A DNA stretch of 64,000 nt. Origin: Hyposmocoma kahamanoa (lineage: Eukaryota > Arthropoda > Insecta > Lepidoptera > Cosmopterigidae). Both the position numbers and the translations under genes were made by a program. Shown here piece by piece: positions 49,028 to 61,224 of the stretch; position 1 is the stretch's first letter; every line of letters begins with the position of its first letter. Location of the stretch: NCBI RefSeq assembly GCF_003589595.1, contig NW_020654422.1:10407129-10471128 (forward strand). Reading direction: 5' to 3'. Under the pieces are notes generated by a model, which saw nothing but the letters and a program-made list of their open reading frames with translations, ran no database searches and was not told the origin of the DNA.

Positions 49028-49735
49028 ATAGGCAATGGTCGGAAAAAGGTGTTCCACATGTATAGATATAGCTACAAGGAGCGACATGAAGTTGTTAAAA
49101 CCACCAAATATTAATTAATTACAGTTTCTATTTCTATTTCCGGAAATGGTTTTGCTGCATCTTATGACAAAACTACTGACCTAGGTTTTAAAGTAATAGG
49201 ACCTAGGTATTAAGGTAAAAGACCTAGTACTTAAAGTAATTCTAATGGTGTCGTGTAAAAAATGCAGTAGATAACTGACCTTTTAGCAAAACAGAATTAA
49301 AAAGCAACGAGAATGATCACTCTTCGCCCCTCCCCAGTTTTAGATAACGCATATTGACGGTCACATTGACGGAACGAGGACTCTAAAAATATTTTATTTT
49401 CTTTTATTTAATTAAAAAATACTGTATAAATCATAAATTCGAACCAATAGTGGAAATGTCGTATTTTAAAAGGAATATGTTCACACTTAATTATTTTAAT
49501 ACTTTTATGAAAATATCTGCCGGACGCTTAAACAAGACGGAAAAGTGCCATTTTTGACGGCCATTTCTCTTCATTCAAGAGACGAGTTTCTTTCATCCGG
49601 AAATCCGGAATTCGAAAAAGTAATTAATTAATATTTGGTGGTTTTAATAACTCTATGTCGCTCCTTGTAGCTATATTTATACATATATCTGTGTATGTGG
49701 AACGCTTTTTGCCGATGTTGGTCATAACGTCATAA
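49028..49735. mobile_element. MITE-like element with ~100-bp inverted ends
   Basis: Left arm 49030-49128 ('gttccacatgtatagatat', 'agctacaaggagcgacat', 'aaaaccaccaaatattaatt') pairs with right arm 49618-49735 with about 85% identity. The internal ~490 bp have no coding frame. Confidence 0.78.
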
Positions 49736-49989
49736 CCATAACATGCAGGCAAAATCGACCGTAAATAGTTAAATTACGCCCACGGGCTTTTTCATTACAT
49801 TAACGCCTTATGGCAGTAATGGATTTATCTCAACCTCAAGAATAAACAAAAGTTTCTAAGCTCGAATAACTTTTTTATAAAAAAATTACCTCAGAATTGT
49901 ATCTACATATTTGCCATGATTTATTGGAATCGGTTACCGGAAAGTGCGTGAAACTGGATTCATGGATACCAAACTGGATACGGTTGCTT

Positions 49990-50380
49990 TGGAGAATCGT
50001 CGTAACGTGAATAGTGATTGGTACACGACCATTTGTTTGCCGGAAGTTATTGACAAACTCCGAAAAAAAATACCGTAAACGCCGTATCATCTTGCACCAC
50101 GATAATGCCAGTTCTCACTCGGCCAGACAGACAAATGAATTTTCGAAGGTTAACAACATTGACCTTATGAGCCATCTCGCGTACAGTCCCGACCTTGTGA
50201 CTTTTATTTATTTCCAAAAATTAACTCCGTTACGCGGTCAACGATTTTCACCACCTACAGAGGCTGTCGAAGAGTATGAAAAATATGTTTCAGAGATTGT
50301 GACGGAGGTGTGGCATAAATGTTTTCAAAATTGGTTCATTCGTATGTATTTTTTTCTTATTCATTCCGGAAACTTATAGT
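49990..50380 (+). pseudogene. Mariner transposase C-terminal fragment
   Basis: The frame 50014-50379 encodes KRRIILHHDNASSHSARQTN and AYSPDL...FQKLTPLRGQRFS, the second and third catalytic blocks of a SETMAR-like mariner. The third Asp block is altered (DLVTF in place of DLAPxD). The N-terminal half is absent. It is a different subfamily from the mariner at 51146. Confidence 0.75.
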
Positions 50381-50954
50381 GCGCCCCGCATATAACCAAT
50401 TTCAATTTGTACCTATTATTTGATAAGCGTAAGTAAACCATACTGGTTCTTGGTCAGAAATATTAATTTACTTTAACGGAGTAGTTATAGAGAATATTAA
50501 CCGTAATTAATTATTAATACGTACAATATTCTCGACAAAATTTCGATCCTCTAAATTTTATTATATCGAAAACTATTAAATAAATCCCGTTCTTTTTCCC
50601 GCCCTTACGACGCTTGCGATGAGAAAATATCATTACGTAGATGACTGCTCGGCTTCAAAAATATTTCTAATTATAACCTGAGTCTGTATGGCCCTCGAAA
50701 CGACATTTAAAGAAAATTGTAAAAATTCTTTCATTTTCGTATACTATTCTTATTATTATAATATAATAAGATACAACTTATTTTAACATGTATTTTTTAC
50801 ATAACATGTTTTGTTCACATAGTTTCTACTTACTTATATAATTACTTAAATTATTTACTTAATTGAACAGGAAATTGTTCTCGCCGATTTTTTAACACCT
50901 GTCGCATATACATACATACATGCATAACGCAACCAGTTTAAACTAGTCTTATTT

Positions 50955-50964
50955 NNNNNNNNNN
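50955..50964. other. Assembly gap (10 N)
   Basis: Ten undetermined bases; the true length may differ. Confidence 1.
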
Positions 50965-51145
50965 CACAAGCACTGGAAATACGACCCTAATGGCAGGGAC
51001 TTGAGTATGATTTCGAGTGCTTTAAACCATACTCAAATCATGAATTGAGCATTGAGTAGAGTTCTAGAATACGACCCATACTCTACTAGCTACAAGTATA
51101 GTATTTTTATTTGTGAAACGGAATTTACTAGCTCTTATAATATTA

Positions 51146-52410
51146 GGGGTTAAAGTATGAAATTGCCGTTTTATTGCAATAGGTTCTTTGAATTTTCATA
51201 GAATCTTCATGGTTTGAGGTTTTCGAATGAAACTTTTTTCAAATGGTTTCTGTGATTTTTTTTTTTTTAATTTGAAACATTTGAATATCGACTTTCAATT
51301 GTTTTTGTTATTCAATTTAGACAAGAAAGATGGATACTGCGAAAATTCGAGTGATTTTTGAATACGAGTTCCGACGCGGAACTAACGCGGCAGAAACAGC
51401 CCGCAATATCAATGCTGCGTTTGGAGAGGAGTCTACTAATGAACGCACCGTGCGATTTCGGTTTAAACGCTTTCGTGATGGAAATTTCGACTTAACGAAC
51501 GAGACACGAGGAAGACCGCCCACACAGGTGAATAACGATGAATTAAGAGAGATAGTGGAAGCCGATCCTAGTCAAACTACCCAGGAATTAGCGGCATGGT
51601 TTAACGTTACCTTACCCACAATATTGACTCACTTGCGTCAAATCAATAAAATAAAAAAATACGAAAAATGGGTGCCTCATGATTTGACTGATCTGCAGAA
51701 AGAAACGCGTGTTGAAACTTGTGTTGCCTTGTTGAACCGGTACAGAAATGAAGGAATATTGGATCGAATTGTAACATGTGATGAAAAGTGGATTCTTTAT
51801 GATAACCGGAAAAGAAAAATGCAATGGCTGACCCCAGGTGAAATGCCACAACAGTGTCCTAAAGCAAAACTTACCAATAAATAGGTAATGGTAACTGTTT
51901 GGTGGTCTCAGCATGGTGTTATTCACTATAGTTTTCTCCGATCTGGTCAAGCAATAACGGCAGATGTCTACTGTGCCGAACTCCGAACCATGTTGACAAA
52001 ACTAGCAGTAAAACAGCCCCGACTCATGAATCGAACTTCACCATTATTGCTCCACGACAACGCGAGACCTCACACAGCACGAGAAACCATTTTGACCCTT
52101 CAGGAACTGCAGTTAGAAACCATTCGTCATCCTCCGTATTCACCAGACCTTGCTCCAACGGACTACCATTTTTTTCGTGATTTGGACAATTACCTACGTG
52201 ACAAGAAGTTTTCTTCCCAGGAGGCAGTACAAAATGCTTTCACACAGTTTGTGCAGTCTAGATCGTCGGAGTTCTATCGCCCTTCCCATTAGATGGCAGC
52301 AATGTATAGATAATAATGGCAACTATTTTGATTAAATAAATTTGTTAAAAATTTAAAAAATAAACAATTTAGATTTTCAGTACAAATCGGGAATTTCATA
52401 CTTTAACCCC
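51146..52410 (+). mobile_element. Mariner transposon, nearly intact
   Basis: The terminal inverted repeats read GGGGTTAAAGTATGAAATT, with a TA at each outer edge (51144-51145 and 52411-52412). The length, about 1.27 kb, is normal for mariner. It carries one transposase split by a single stop. Confidence 0.92.
51330..52292 (+). pseudogene. Mariner transposase with one in-frame TAG
   Basis: The frame begins MDTAKIRVIFEYEFRRG (helix-turn-helix region) and continues TNERTVRFRFKRFRDGNFDL, GRPPTQVNNDEL, then RIVTCDEKWILYDN (first Asp). TAG at 51882-51884 follows KAKLTNK, and the same frame resumes VMVTVWWSQHGVIHYSFL, LLLHDNARPHTA (second Asp) and PPYSPDLAPTDYHFFRDLDN (third Asp, D34D type). Total is about 320 codons against the usual 340-350. 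Apart from the stop I see no frameshift, so the copy is young. The last codons (FYRPSH) are shorter than in active relatives. Confidence 0.9.
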
Positions 52411-52668
52411 TATTATTAGTACTGGTGACTAGTAGCGAGTGAACTAGTAAAATTGTAGGTTCGTGAAACAAGCCCCATAAGCTCCGATAAGCGTAAGTTT
52501 TGTAGAACGGAACGTTCGTCTAACGGTTTTTTTTCATTGACAAAGCGTAAAATATATAAACGTCATTTTCGCGCGCGATCTTGGAAGTGAACGTTACGTT
52601 GTGTTATTCAAATATTCTGAAATTTATAACAGCTTTGATTTTATTGAATTAAATTTGACAATTTTATC

Positions 52669-55600
52669 ATGTTTTCGAAAGCTAAACGTTTTGAACCTTT
52701 GGGTAAGTTTAATTTAGAAATTGTGAAAGAAAAGCCATTGTCCTAGCGACTTTGTTGCCGTAACCATCCGGATACGCTGTATGATATGTACAATTCCAGG
52801 CGCTGTTAATAATCAAAGCAATGTGCCAAATAAACCAGATGATGAACACAGGAAAATAAATCTTAAGACAAAAATTACTGTAGCAACTTCATCGAAACCT
52901 ACGCTGAAGTCAGTTACTACTTCTAGGTCCCAAAGCAGCTCTGTCAAAAGTGTTAAATCCTTTACAACGGTAAGTAAATTATAAAAACGCGAATTATTGA
53001 AACCATTATTATTTCTTTTGAATTAAGGACATTTACTGACTAACACAAGACATTTAATTGATCCCTTTTGATTGATCCCTTGACTTGAGGGACTACAGTA
53101 TGAAATTGCCATTCTGATGCCCAAGTAATTTTTCGTGTAAGATTGTCTCTCATTCAATCTTATGCATCGAAAAATAATTTTAATTTGTTTTTATTTTAGT
53201 TATTTTTTGCATATGCTTTGTAATCACACATGGATACTGCTAGATATCTTTTAATCTAGATTCTTGTAAATTTTAATACAAATGAATGCTTGTAAAAAGT
53301 TTCGTGGATGATTAGGGTTTAAGGTGACAAATGGAGAGTTGTGAGCTGTTATTGAAGTCCATCAATCACAAACTACGGTGGAATTAGAAATATGGCTTAT
53401 GAAATTCTACCCGCTACACTGAGCCATTTAAGTTATATCTATCTGAATGACAACTGACACAAAAATTGCACTGTCTTTATTAGTCTACATAGATATCAAG
53501 GAAATTTAGACTGCCTCATTACTTGTGATGAAAAATGGATAAAAAATGTATTTAATTATGATAGTTGTAATCAATGGAATGGTTAAAATAATAATGACAA
53601 TATGTTTTGTGCCTCAACTGCTTGGTAGTCTTCCTTGGAACTAACACAATCATGACAGTTATCGCTATTATGAATAAATGCGAACAATGATGGTTCAGCT
53701 CTATACTATAATAACCATTGCTAGTCAACCAATCTTCACACCTATTTCTATATCATAGCAACAGAGCACGTACTGCTGAACATACACACATAACTCCTTA
53801 TAAAAGTTGCATATTGAAACTATTAGCTATCCACCCTATCTACTTTCTTTGGCCTCTACTGACTACTATATCTCACTCAATTGTTATTTGGATAATTATG
53901 TTCAAGAAAAACTGTTTAGTTCCCATGAAGCAGTTCAAAATGAGTTTCGTGACTTTGTAGATTCCCATTTCCTACTATTCTACCACCAAGGAATAATGAG
54001 AGTTCAGCAAGATAGCAAAAGCATATTGGTTGCATTGTGTGTGTGTAAATCGTTTTTTTTTTGTTTTAATTCTCATATATGAAATACCAATGTCATATTA
54101 ACCCTAAATATAAAATACATGTAATTAATCTCAAATAGACAATTACCCTCTCAATTAATTATTAATTTAAGTAGTTAGTTTTATTCATACTCATTACATC
54201 ATTACACTTTGTCGTAACAGCCAAAACCAGTTAAACCCAACATCAAGTCCACTGTGTATGCTAAGAAATTATTAAGCCCCTCTACAAAAGATGTCAAGTC
54301 TAAAGCCTATGTTAAAGATGATCTTGCTAAAGAACAGGAAGTGGAAATAAGGTAAGTAATCATGAGTGACTTTGCATAAGCTTTTCCTAAATAATCAATA
54401 TTAATGTCAATAATATTACAGAAACAAGGATTTCACCATTACTGAATATAGCAAACAGATTGAAGAGCTGAAAAATGAAATTGGTTGTCTTAAAAAAAAA
54501 GTAAATGAATCAGCTCTCGACAATAAGTCCAAAGATATAGAAAAGAAACTGTCTATGATATCATTGACTGATAACCAGGAAATACAAAATTATGAACATG
54601 AGAAATCTAATTGTAGTACTTTGATTAATGATTTAACGCTAAAGATTACGCAATTAGAACTTCAGTGTGAGAAACTGGAGGAAGAGGTTAGCAGCAAACA
54701 AGTTGAATTGACTTCACTTGAAGAAATCATTACCATTAGAGACACTCTATGCAAAGATTTGCAAGAGAAACTGACTAGCATGGAAACTTGTGTAGAAGAG
54801 ACAAGACAGAGACTTGAGATGGTTAAAGGTCACCATGCACTAGCTTTAGAGGCTAATGAGAGTATCAGGCGTGAATACAAGGCTGAACTAGAAACTTTAA
54901 AATCTAAATTTGAGGATGAGAAACTAATAATTGTTACTAAATCTAAAGCCGATCAGGAAAGTGTTAAGTCGAAGTATGTTGCTATAATAGAGTCAATTAG
55001 AAAACATATGCAGAAAGAGAAAGAAGATGTTTTAAATGAAATGCAGCAACAGCTTGATGCCAAGGATCTGGAAATGAAAGCGAAATTAGAGCAAATTGAT
55101 GAAACTGCACAAGAAAAACTAAAACTTTGCGAAATACAGTTTGAAGAGCGTAGCAGGACTATTCAAGAGCACTGGGAACAACAACAAGAACAAATCCATT
55201 ATTTAGAAAAAGAAGTCAAAGATTTAAAATATTCTCTCAATGTAACTGAAGAAGAAAAGGACAAGTTATATAGAGAAGCTAGCAGTTTGACAAAAGAGGT
55301 AGAAATACTTAAAGCTGAGAAAGAAACTATTATCAAGAAAACTGAAGATCTGAAAGAGGACTCAAAGAAAAAGATGATTGATTTTGAAAATCAAGTTAAT
55401 AAGTTGACAGTGGAAGTTGACAAGGCTATTAAGGAAAAGCATAAGTTTGAAATGTCCCTATCTGTTACTAGGGACATCGTTCAGGTGCTAACTATGCGCT
55501 TGAGAGAATCTGATAATGAGTTGGAACATTTGGAATACAAAGTCCAGAATTTAACAGAATCAAAGGAAGTTCTGGAAAATGATTTAACTACATACAAAAA

Positions 55601-56371
55601 CAGTCTAAACAACACTATATTAGAATGTAATGAATATAAAGAAGCTCTTGTTAATATATTGAAATCCAAAGCTGCTCTAGCAAAGGAGCATACTAGAATT
55701 ATGGAGCACAACGTTTCATTAATTGAGAGTTTACAAAATGTTGAAATTGAAGCTTATCGTGAACTTGGATCCATCAAAACTGAGCTTATTGAAGATGTGG
55801 AAATGTTGAAGAAAGAGTCGTCATCTCAAATTCAAATGCTTCGTGAAGAGGTTTGCGTTGAATTTATGTTATTTAAACCATGTAACATATATGATGAATG
55901 TTCAGTTAATAAAGTACCAAACTTTTAGGTGGAGAAAAAGAGTATGTTGTGTGAGTTGGCGACAGAGCACGCCGGACAGGCGACAGCAGCGGCAGAACAG
56001 TCGCGGGCGCTGCTTACACAAGCTGCCGCCGAAATAGCGCGTCTGGAGGCTGACAATCAGCGTCTTCAACAACAGGTAACATACTAAAACACGTAATGTG
56101 AAATTTTAAGGAGTATAATAGTTAATCAAATTTATTTTCATAGATTCAGGACCAACAATCTCTGGTGGTGGAGCTCTCGTTACTTCGTCAAGAAAATGAA
56201 GAGCTGACTATAGCGTTATCCAAACAGTCATCTATTGTTGAAAAGATTAAAAAGGATGCGGAACAAACCCAGCCTAAACCTAAGTCCCCTTCAATGGTTC
56301 GTAAAGGTCACAAGACTGGCAAGGAAAACTTGCACGTTGTAGTATCGCCTTTGAGAGAGCGCAATCATTGA
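52669..56371 (+). CDS. Coiled-coil protein, 712 residues, HMMR-like (tentative)
   Basis: Exons 52669..52702, 52800..52969, 54221..54351, 54422..55850, 55929..56075 and 56144..56371 join with GT/AG sites and consistent phase (2139 nt). The start MFSKAKRFEPLG is followed by a Ser/Thr/Lys-rich basic segment (residues 12-110). Then comes a nearly continuous coiled coil, residues about 115-650, full of Glu/Lys/Leu heptads (DLTLKITQLELQCEKLEEE, QEQIHYLEKEVKDLKYSL). The tail is basic and ends GKENLHVVVSPLRERNH, with an SPLRE motif that could be a kinase site. There are no transmembrane or enzyme domains. The short N-terminal motif and domain layout resemble hyaluronan-mediated motility receptor (spindle-associated) proteins, but similarity of coiled coils is weak evidence. 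AATAAA lies near 56608. Intron 2 hosts a decayed mariner. Confidence 0.85.
53090..54105 (+). mobile_element. Decayed mariner in intron 2, same family as 51146
   Basis: The left end 'agtatgaaattgcc' and right end 'catattaaccct' match the TIRs of the copy at 51146. The interior retains transposase traces: CDEKW-like 'acttgtgatgaaaaatgg' near 53520 and LDNYVQEKLFSSHEAVQNEF near 53890. It has many stops and frameshifts, so it is far older. Confidence 0.8.
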
Positions 56372-57179
56372 TTGCATAGTCTATTTTCTTCAGTTGGAAA
56401 ATCTACGTTTCTAAATAGGTAGTACTTCTTTTTGTAAGTGATATTATGCCTTACTTTTATTATTATTACTCATTGATTTGATATTGTAAGTAAAAATTAA
56501 GTAATTTATTCGGTCATATGTTTTGTTTTCGATTATCTTATTTATATTAATGTTGGTTCCTGGCGAACTTATTCACGTCGCTAAGTTTATTGGCGTGAAT
56601 GTTTACATAAATAAAATAGTGTTTGAAGCGGCCTTTTTATTACTGTAGAGTTAGTTGTAACCTTATTTATTATAGGATTAAAGCACACAAACATTAAATT
56701 TCGTAAATATACACAGGGTTATATTTAAAATACTAACAACCTCGCAGGACTATATTACTAACATCATACAACAACTTTTTAGATCGGTAAAATAAGTTCA
56801 AACGTGCGCGCGTCCTCCACGACGACTCCACTTCCATGCTGCACAGAGTTATTACCGTTTAAAGTGACCTATTTAAATCTATTTATTTTAGTATTAAAGT
56901 TTTTGATGAATTATTAAAAGTCGTGGAACAAAAGTTGTTGTTTATGATGCTAGTAACATCAACAGCCCTTCCAGGTTGCAAGTATTTTAAAAATAACGTT
57001 GTATATACAGAATTGCACGCCTAACTCTAAGCTCGCATTGTTCTCAGTTTGGGTGAATAAAATTATTTCACCTCCAAATTAGTAAGTATTGTAAAAAATA
57101 TAAGAGGGACGCTGCTGTGCAATATTTTTCATACTATTCCAATTTATTAGAACTTATTACACACTCGGGTGTAAGGGGC
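56372..57179. other. 3' UTR and intergenic spacer
   Basis: It follows the coiled-coil gene; AATAAA near 56608 is a probable poly(A) signal. The remainder shows no coding signal. Confidence 0.6.
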
Positions 57180-59765
57180 GCCACTCAATACCTACGGTGC
57201 TCAATAGCCAACCTCGCCTGCACGCGGTACACCCGGCTCCTCCCGACGAGGCTCTGGTGACCTACCAACACGCATTGGACCTGCATCATACCTGCATGGC
57301 GGGGAAATGGTCTAAAAACCCCCCACTGTATGTATAGCACAGAAAAGTATCCCCAAGTGCCCGGCGGCGGCAGTAGCAACCGAGGTGCTGACGGACGTTG
57401 TGGAAGCTCTGGCACCAGGGGTTCTAATCTCCGGGTGAGGTTGACCGTCGAACGACTCTGGCGCTGGCAACGTATAACGCACGCACGCTCGGTCGGACGA
57501 GAGGATCGTCGAGGTGACAGAGGAGGTGGACAAGTTGCACTGGGATACCGTGGGGCTGTCGAGAATCCGTAGAGCGGGAGGACACGATAGCCCTGAAATC
57601 CGGCAACTTGTTCTACTTCAGCGAAGGTGTCCAGCTGTCCCTGAGTGGTGTCGGGTTTATCGTCCACAAATCCCGCATTGGCAACATTACATCCATCGGG
57701 AGTGTGTCGAGGAGGGTATCGTACCTTATACTCAGAGTATCCAAGCGCTACTCGCTGAAGGTCATACAGGTCTACGCACCAACCTCGACACACCCAGATT
57801 AGAAGGTAGAGGCTATGTATGAGGACATAAATCAAGCCATACATACCTCCCAAACACTCTTCAATGTTGTCATGGGGGACTTGAACGCGAAACTGGGCAG
57901 TCAAATGGTTGATGAGCCGGGAGTGAGAAATTTGGTTATGGGGAGTGAAATTCCAGGGGCTAAAGGCTGGCCGACTTCATGGAAAAGGAGGAACTTTTTA
58001 TGATGAACTCCTTCCAAAAACCGCCTCAAAGGAAATGAACATGGTTAAGTCCCGATGGTGTCACAAGGAATGAGATAGACTTCATACTGACCGACAAGAG
58101 ACAGATATGCAACAATGTTTCGGTGATCAATAGGGTGAAAACTGGAAGCGATCACAGGATGGTAGGAGGCTTGTTGAATATCGATGTCAAACGTGAGAGG
58201 TCACGACTGATGAAGTCTACTTTGCGACCCAGCGGTGCTCATATAAATGACCCCGAAAAGTTTCGGCTCGAACTTCCAAATCGTTTCGACTGCCTACAGG
58301 ATTGCGTCTCTGTGGATGAGATTAGCAACAGGTTGGTAGAGACGGTCCACACAGTTGGGTCAAAATTCTTCAGGACCCACTACAAGGACAGGCCGCAGAA
58401 ACTCTCCGATCATACTTTCAAGCTAATGGCAAATCGACGCGATATGACGCTGCAGCCCTCCGATAATGCTAAAGCCTACAGACAGCTCAATAGATACATA
58501 TGGAAGTCCATGCGATGCGACAATGACAATAATATTAAAGATACCATAGAGCTAGAGCATAGATACAAGGGCTCCAAAATTTGCAAGGGGAATGTCTATT
58601 GGGCAAAGTTAGCTTACAAAGCTGAAGACGGAGGATGGCAGAGTTGTAACATCCAAGCCAGAGGTACTGGGGGACATCGAGAGGTTTTATAGCCAGCTAC
58701 ATGCCTCGATTATTCAGCCTGTTGCTGAATCAAAAGATCCTAGAGTCAAGCTTACCCGACACTATACTGAGGATATCCCGGACATCAGACTACGAAATTT
58801 GGATGGCTCTGTATAACCTGCCGTTATATAAGCCTAACCAATTGCAAAGAGGGGTGCGACAGGGAGATGTCATTTCTCCGAAACTGTTCACCATTGCATT
58901 GGAAGATGCCTTCAAGGTAGTAAATTGAAAAGGACTTGGCATCAACATCAATGGCGAGTACATCACTCACCTTCGATTTGCTGACGATATATATCTTGGT
59001 CATGGCAGAATCGCTGGAAGAGCTTGGCACCATACTCGGTGACTTCAATAGTTTCCCAGCAGATGGATCTAAGAATGAACATGGACAACACGAAACATAT
59101 GTTGAATGTCCATGTCATACCCACCCCCATAACAGTAGGAACCTCTAATCTCGAAGTTGTTGACGAGTATGTCTACCTCGGACAAACCGTCCAATTAGGC
59201 AGGGCCAACTTCGAGAAAAAAGCCAATCGTCGAATCCGTAAACTCCGGGACGTCTTCTCGTCCGCAATACTGCAGTCCTTGAAGACAAGTCTTCGAGCAG
59301 TGCGTGTTGCCAGCGATGACCTGTGGCTCTGAGACGTAGTCACTTACTATGGGCCTCATAAAAAGCTCAAAGTCACTCAACGAGCTATGGAGCGCGTAAT
59401 TCTCGGCATTTCTCTACGTGATCGAATCAGAAATGAGGAGATCCGTAGAAGAACGAAAGTCACCGACATGGCTTGAAGGATTAGCAAGTTGAAGTGGCAG
59501 TGGGCAGGGCACATAGCTCGTAAAACTGACAGCCGTATGGGCAGAAAGGTTCTCGAGTGGAGACCACGAACCGGAAGGCGTTCAGTGGGACGGCCCGCTA
59601 CTAGATGGAGGGAGGACCTGATAAGGGTGGCGGGTAACCGATGGATGCACGATCGGCTAGTCTGGAAATCTTTTTGGGAGGCCTATATTCAGCAGTGGAC
59701 ATCTTCCGGCTGATATGATGACACAAACTCAGCCTGTTTAGCGGAACAAATAAAGCAGTGAGCAT
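57180..59765 (+). mobile_element. RTE-like LINE, near full length, heavily mutated
   Basis: Traces in order: endonuclease (WDTVGLS.IRR at 57540, VVMGDLNAKLGSQMVD at 57866, TGSDHRMVGGLLNIDVKRER at 58141), reverse transcriptase (QRGVRQGDVISPKLF at 58848, LRFADDIYL at 58971), and the C-terminal region VDEYVYLGQTVQLG and WAGHIARKTDSRMGRKVLEW with GRRSVGRPATRW. This is the usual layout of RTE/BovB-type insect LINEs. Frames shift at least six times (57820, 58005, 58690, 58930, 59020, 59480), so it is dead. The 3' end has AATAAA near 59748. Confidence 0.88.
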
Positions 59766-59876
59766 ATAATAAATATCATTGAAATAAACTGAGGATATAA
59801 AATGCTAAGGTTTGTATTGAAAGAATTGAAAATAGTACAAAACGCCATTTTTTCATGTTGTCATAATAAACGCTGC

Positions 59877-59916
59877 CACTCTGAATAAGGCCTTATAATA
59901 GGGCTCATTCAGAGTG
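59877..59916. repeat. Short hairpin
   Basis: CACTCTGAATAAGGCC pairs with GGGCTCATTCAGAGTG (14 of 16) across an 8-bp loop. It may be a residual TIR pair or a structured RNA element. Confidence 0.7.
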
Positions 59917-59919
59917 CCC

Positions 59920-61224
59920 GGGTCTTGAAGTCTTCCTTTTCAGTGCCGAAGCAGCTACTAGCGGGTAAATCCACATGTCGAAATCGCAAACAGACGCAGA
60001 CGAAGCACTGTGAAAGGTACGGGCAGACCGAGCCAACAAATCTACCCCCGCCTCGAGACAGGCGCCGCGCAGCCTCTGTGAACGCAACGAGCGTCCACGT
60101 ACATTTGATTTACACGCACCCGTGCCTATAAAAAGTTAAAAAAAATAACTGGCCAGTGATTAGAAAAAAATATTATTTAAAGGTTTTTGCCATTTTTTAC
60201 TGTATTCCGCTAAATGTCCAGTTTTACAACTATAAATTGATACGGTTATAAGGTTTAATACCGATTAAAATGCGATACGAATAATAAAAACAACTTCAGT
60301 CTTACATTTATTTATTTGGACAATTTAATAAAATACAAAGCAACTTCACTAGTGCACAATAACTTAATAACATACACATGAAGCATTTTTGGCAAGACAA
60401 AGAAGTACATCTCGAAATACGAAAAGCTGTACATTACAGCTTACAATACACATACTTAGTAATTAACCTAAAGCAGCCAAACAGTTGCTGTAATATAAAT
60501 TATACTAAACACTCTTTGGAATTATCAGACTTGAAACTAAATCACAAATACTTTGAGATATGACACTTATTCTTAATAACTATACACTTCATGTCATGGG
60601 TGCTTTGCTAACTTGGAGTTCTTGACTTCCATCTAACACTCAATATAACACTACATTCTCAGTTTCGCTATATTTTGAGTTTTAGTGCCTTTTAATTCTA
60701 CCTTATTCATATGACATCGAAGTTCTAAATATAAGTCCTTAAGGTAAAGGTAACACAATTTAAAATTTACAAAACAAACTCATTTTTCTAAAAATGGTAG
60801 ACTGTCTGCATGAGATCACTCGAAATTCATTTGAGATAAGATTCACAATCAGTCTTAAAAGTATGTTCTTTCATGTTGGACTGTTAAAAAGTATAAAAAT
60901 CAGTCAATTCAATTATCACAAGATCGAATACAAAAAAGGGGAAAAAAATTCACGACATTTTGTAATTTATGTAGATAGATCTACAACATAAGTTAATACT
61001 TCTAAAAAAATTACAATGCATTATTCGTCTTTGGACTTGCACTCTTAAAACTTTAAAAAATGTCAATGTAAATCGTTTAAAAATGTGCATAAAAATAATT
61101 ACAAATACAATTACAAATATAAAATTACGTAGATTACATTCAACACTTCATAATTTATAAAGTGGCATAAATGACACTGGTATTATATAAAAACATGGCA
61201 ATACAAATAAAAAAAGAATAATGC
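59920..61224. other. Intergenic region and probable Nrt 3' UTR
   Basis: A GC-richer patch at 59920-60120 precedes AT-rich DNA. On the minus strand AATAAATAAATG at about 60307-60318 is a plausible poly(A) signal, giving neurotactin a 3' UTR of about 0.9 kb. I found no other feature. Confidence 0.5.

Larger units (their letters stand above)
48885..51143. other. Intergenic region with MITE, mariner fragment and gap
   Basis: It holds a long-TIR element (49028-49735), a fragment of the repeat at 11088 (49917-49960), a mariner fragment (49990-50380) and the N gap. The rest is AT-rich with nothing recognised. Confidence 0.5.

Noticed and set aside
57185..57904. 239-codon minus ORF
   Set aside because: It is antisense to the RTE endonuclease region and Arg/Pro/Ser-rich in a shadow pattern.
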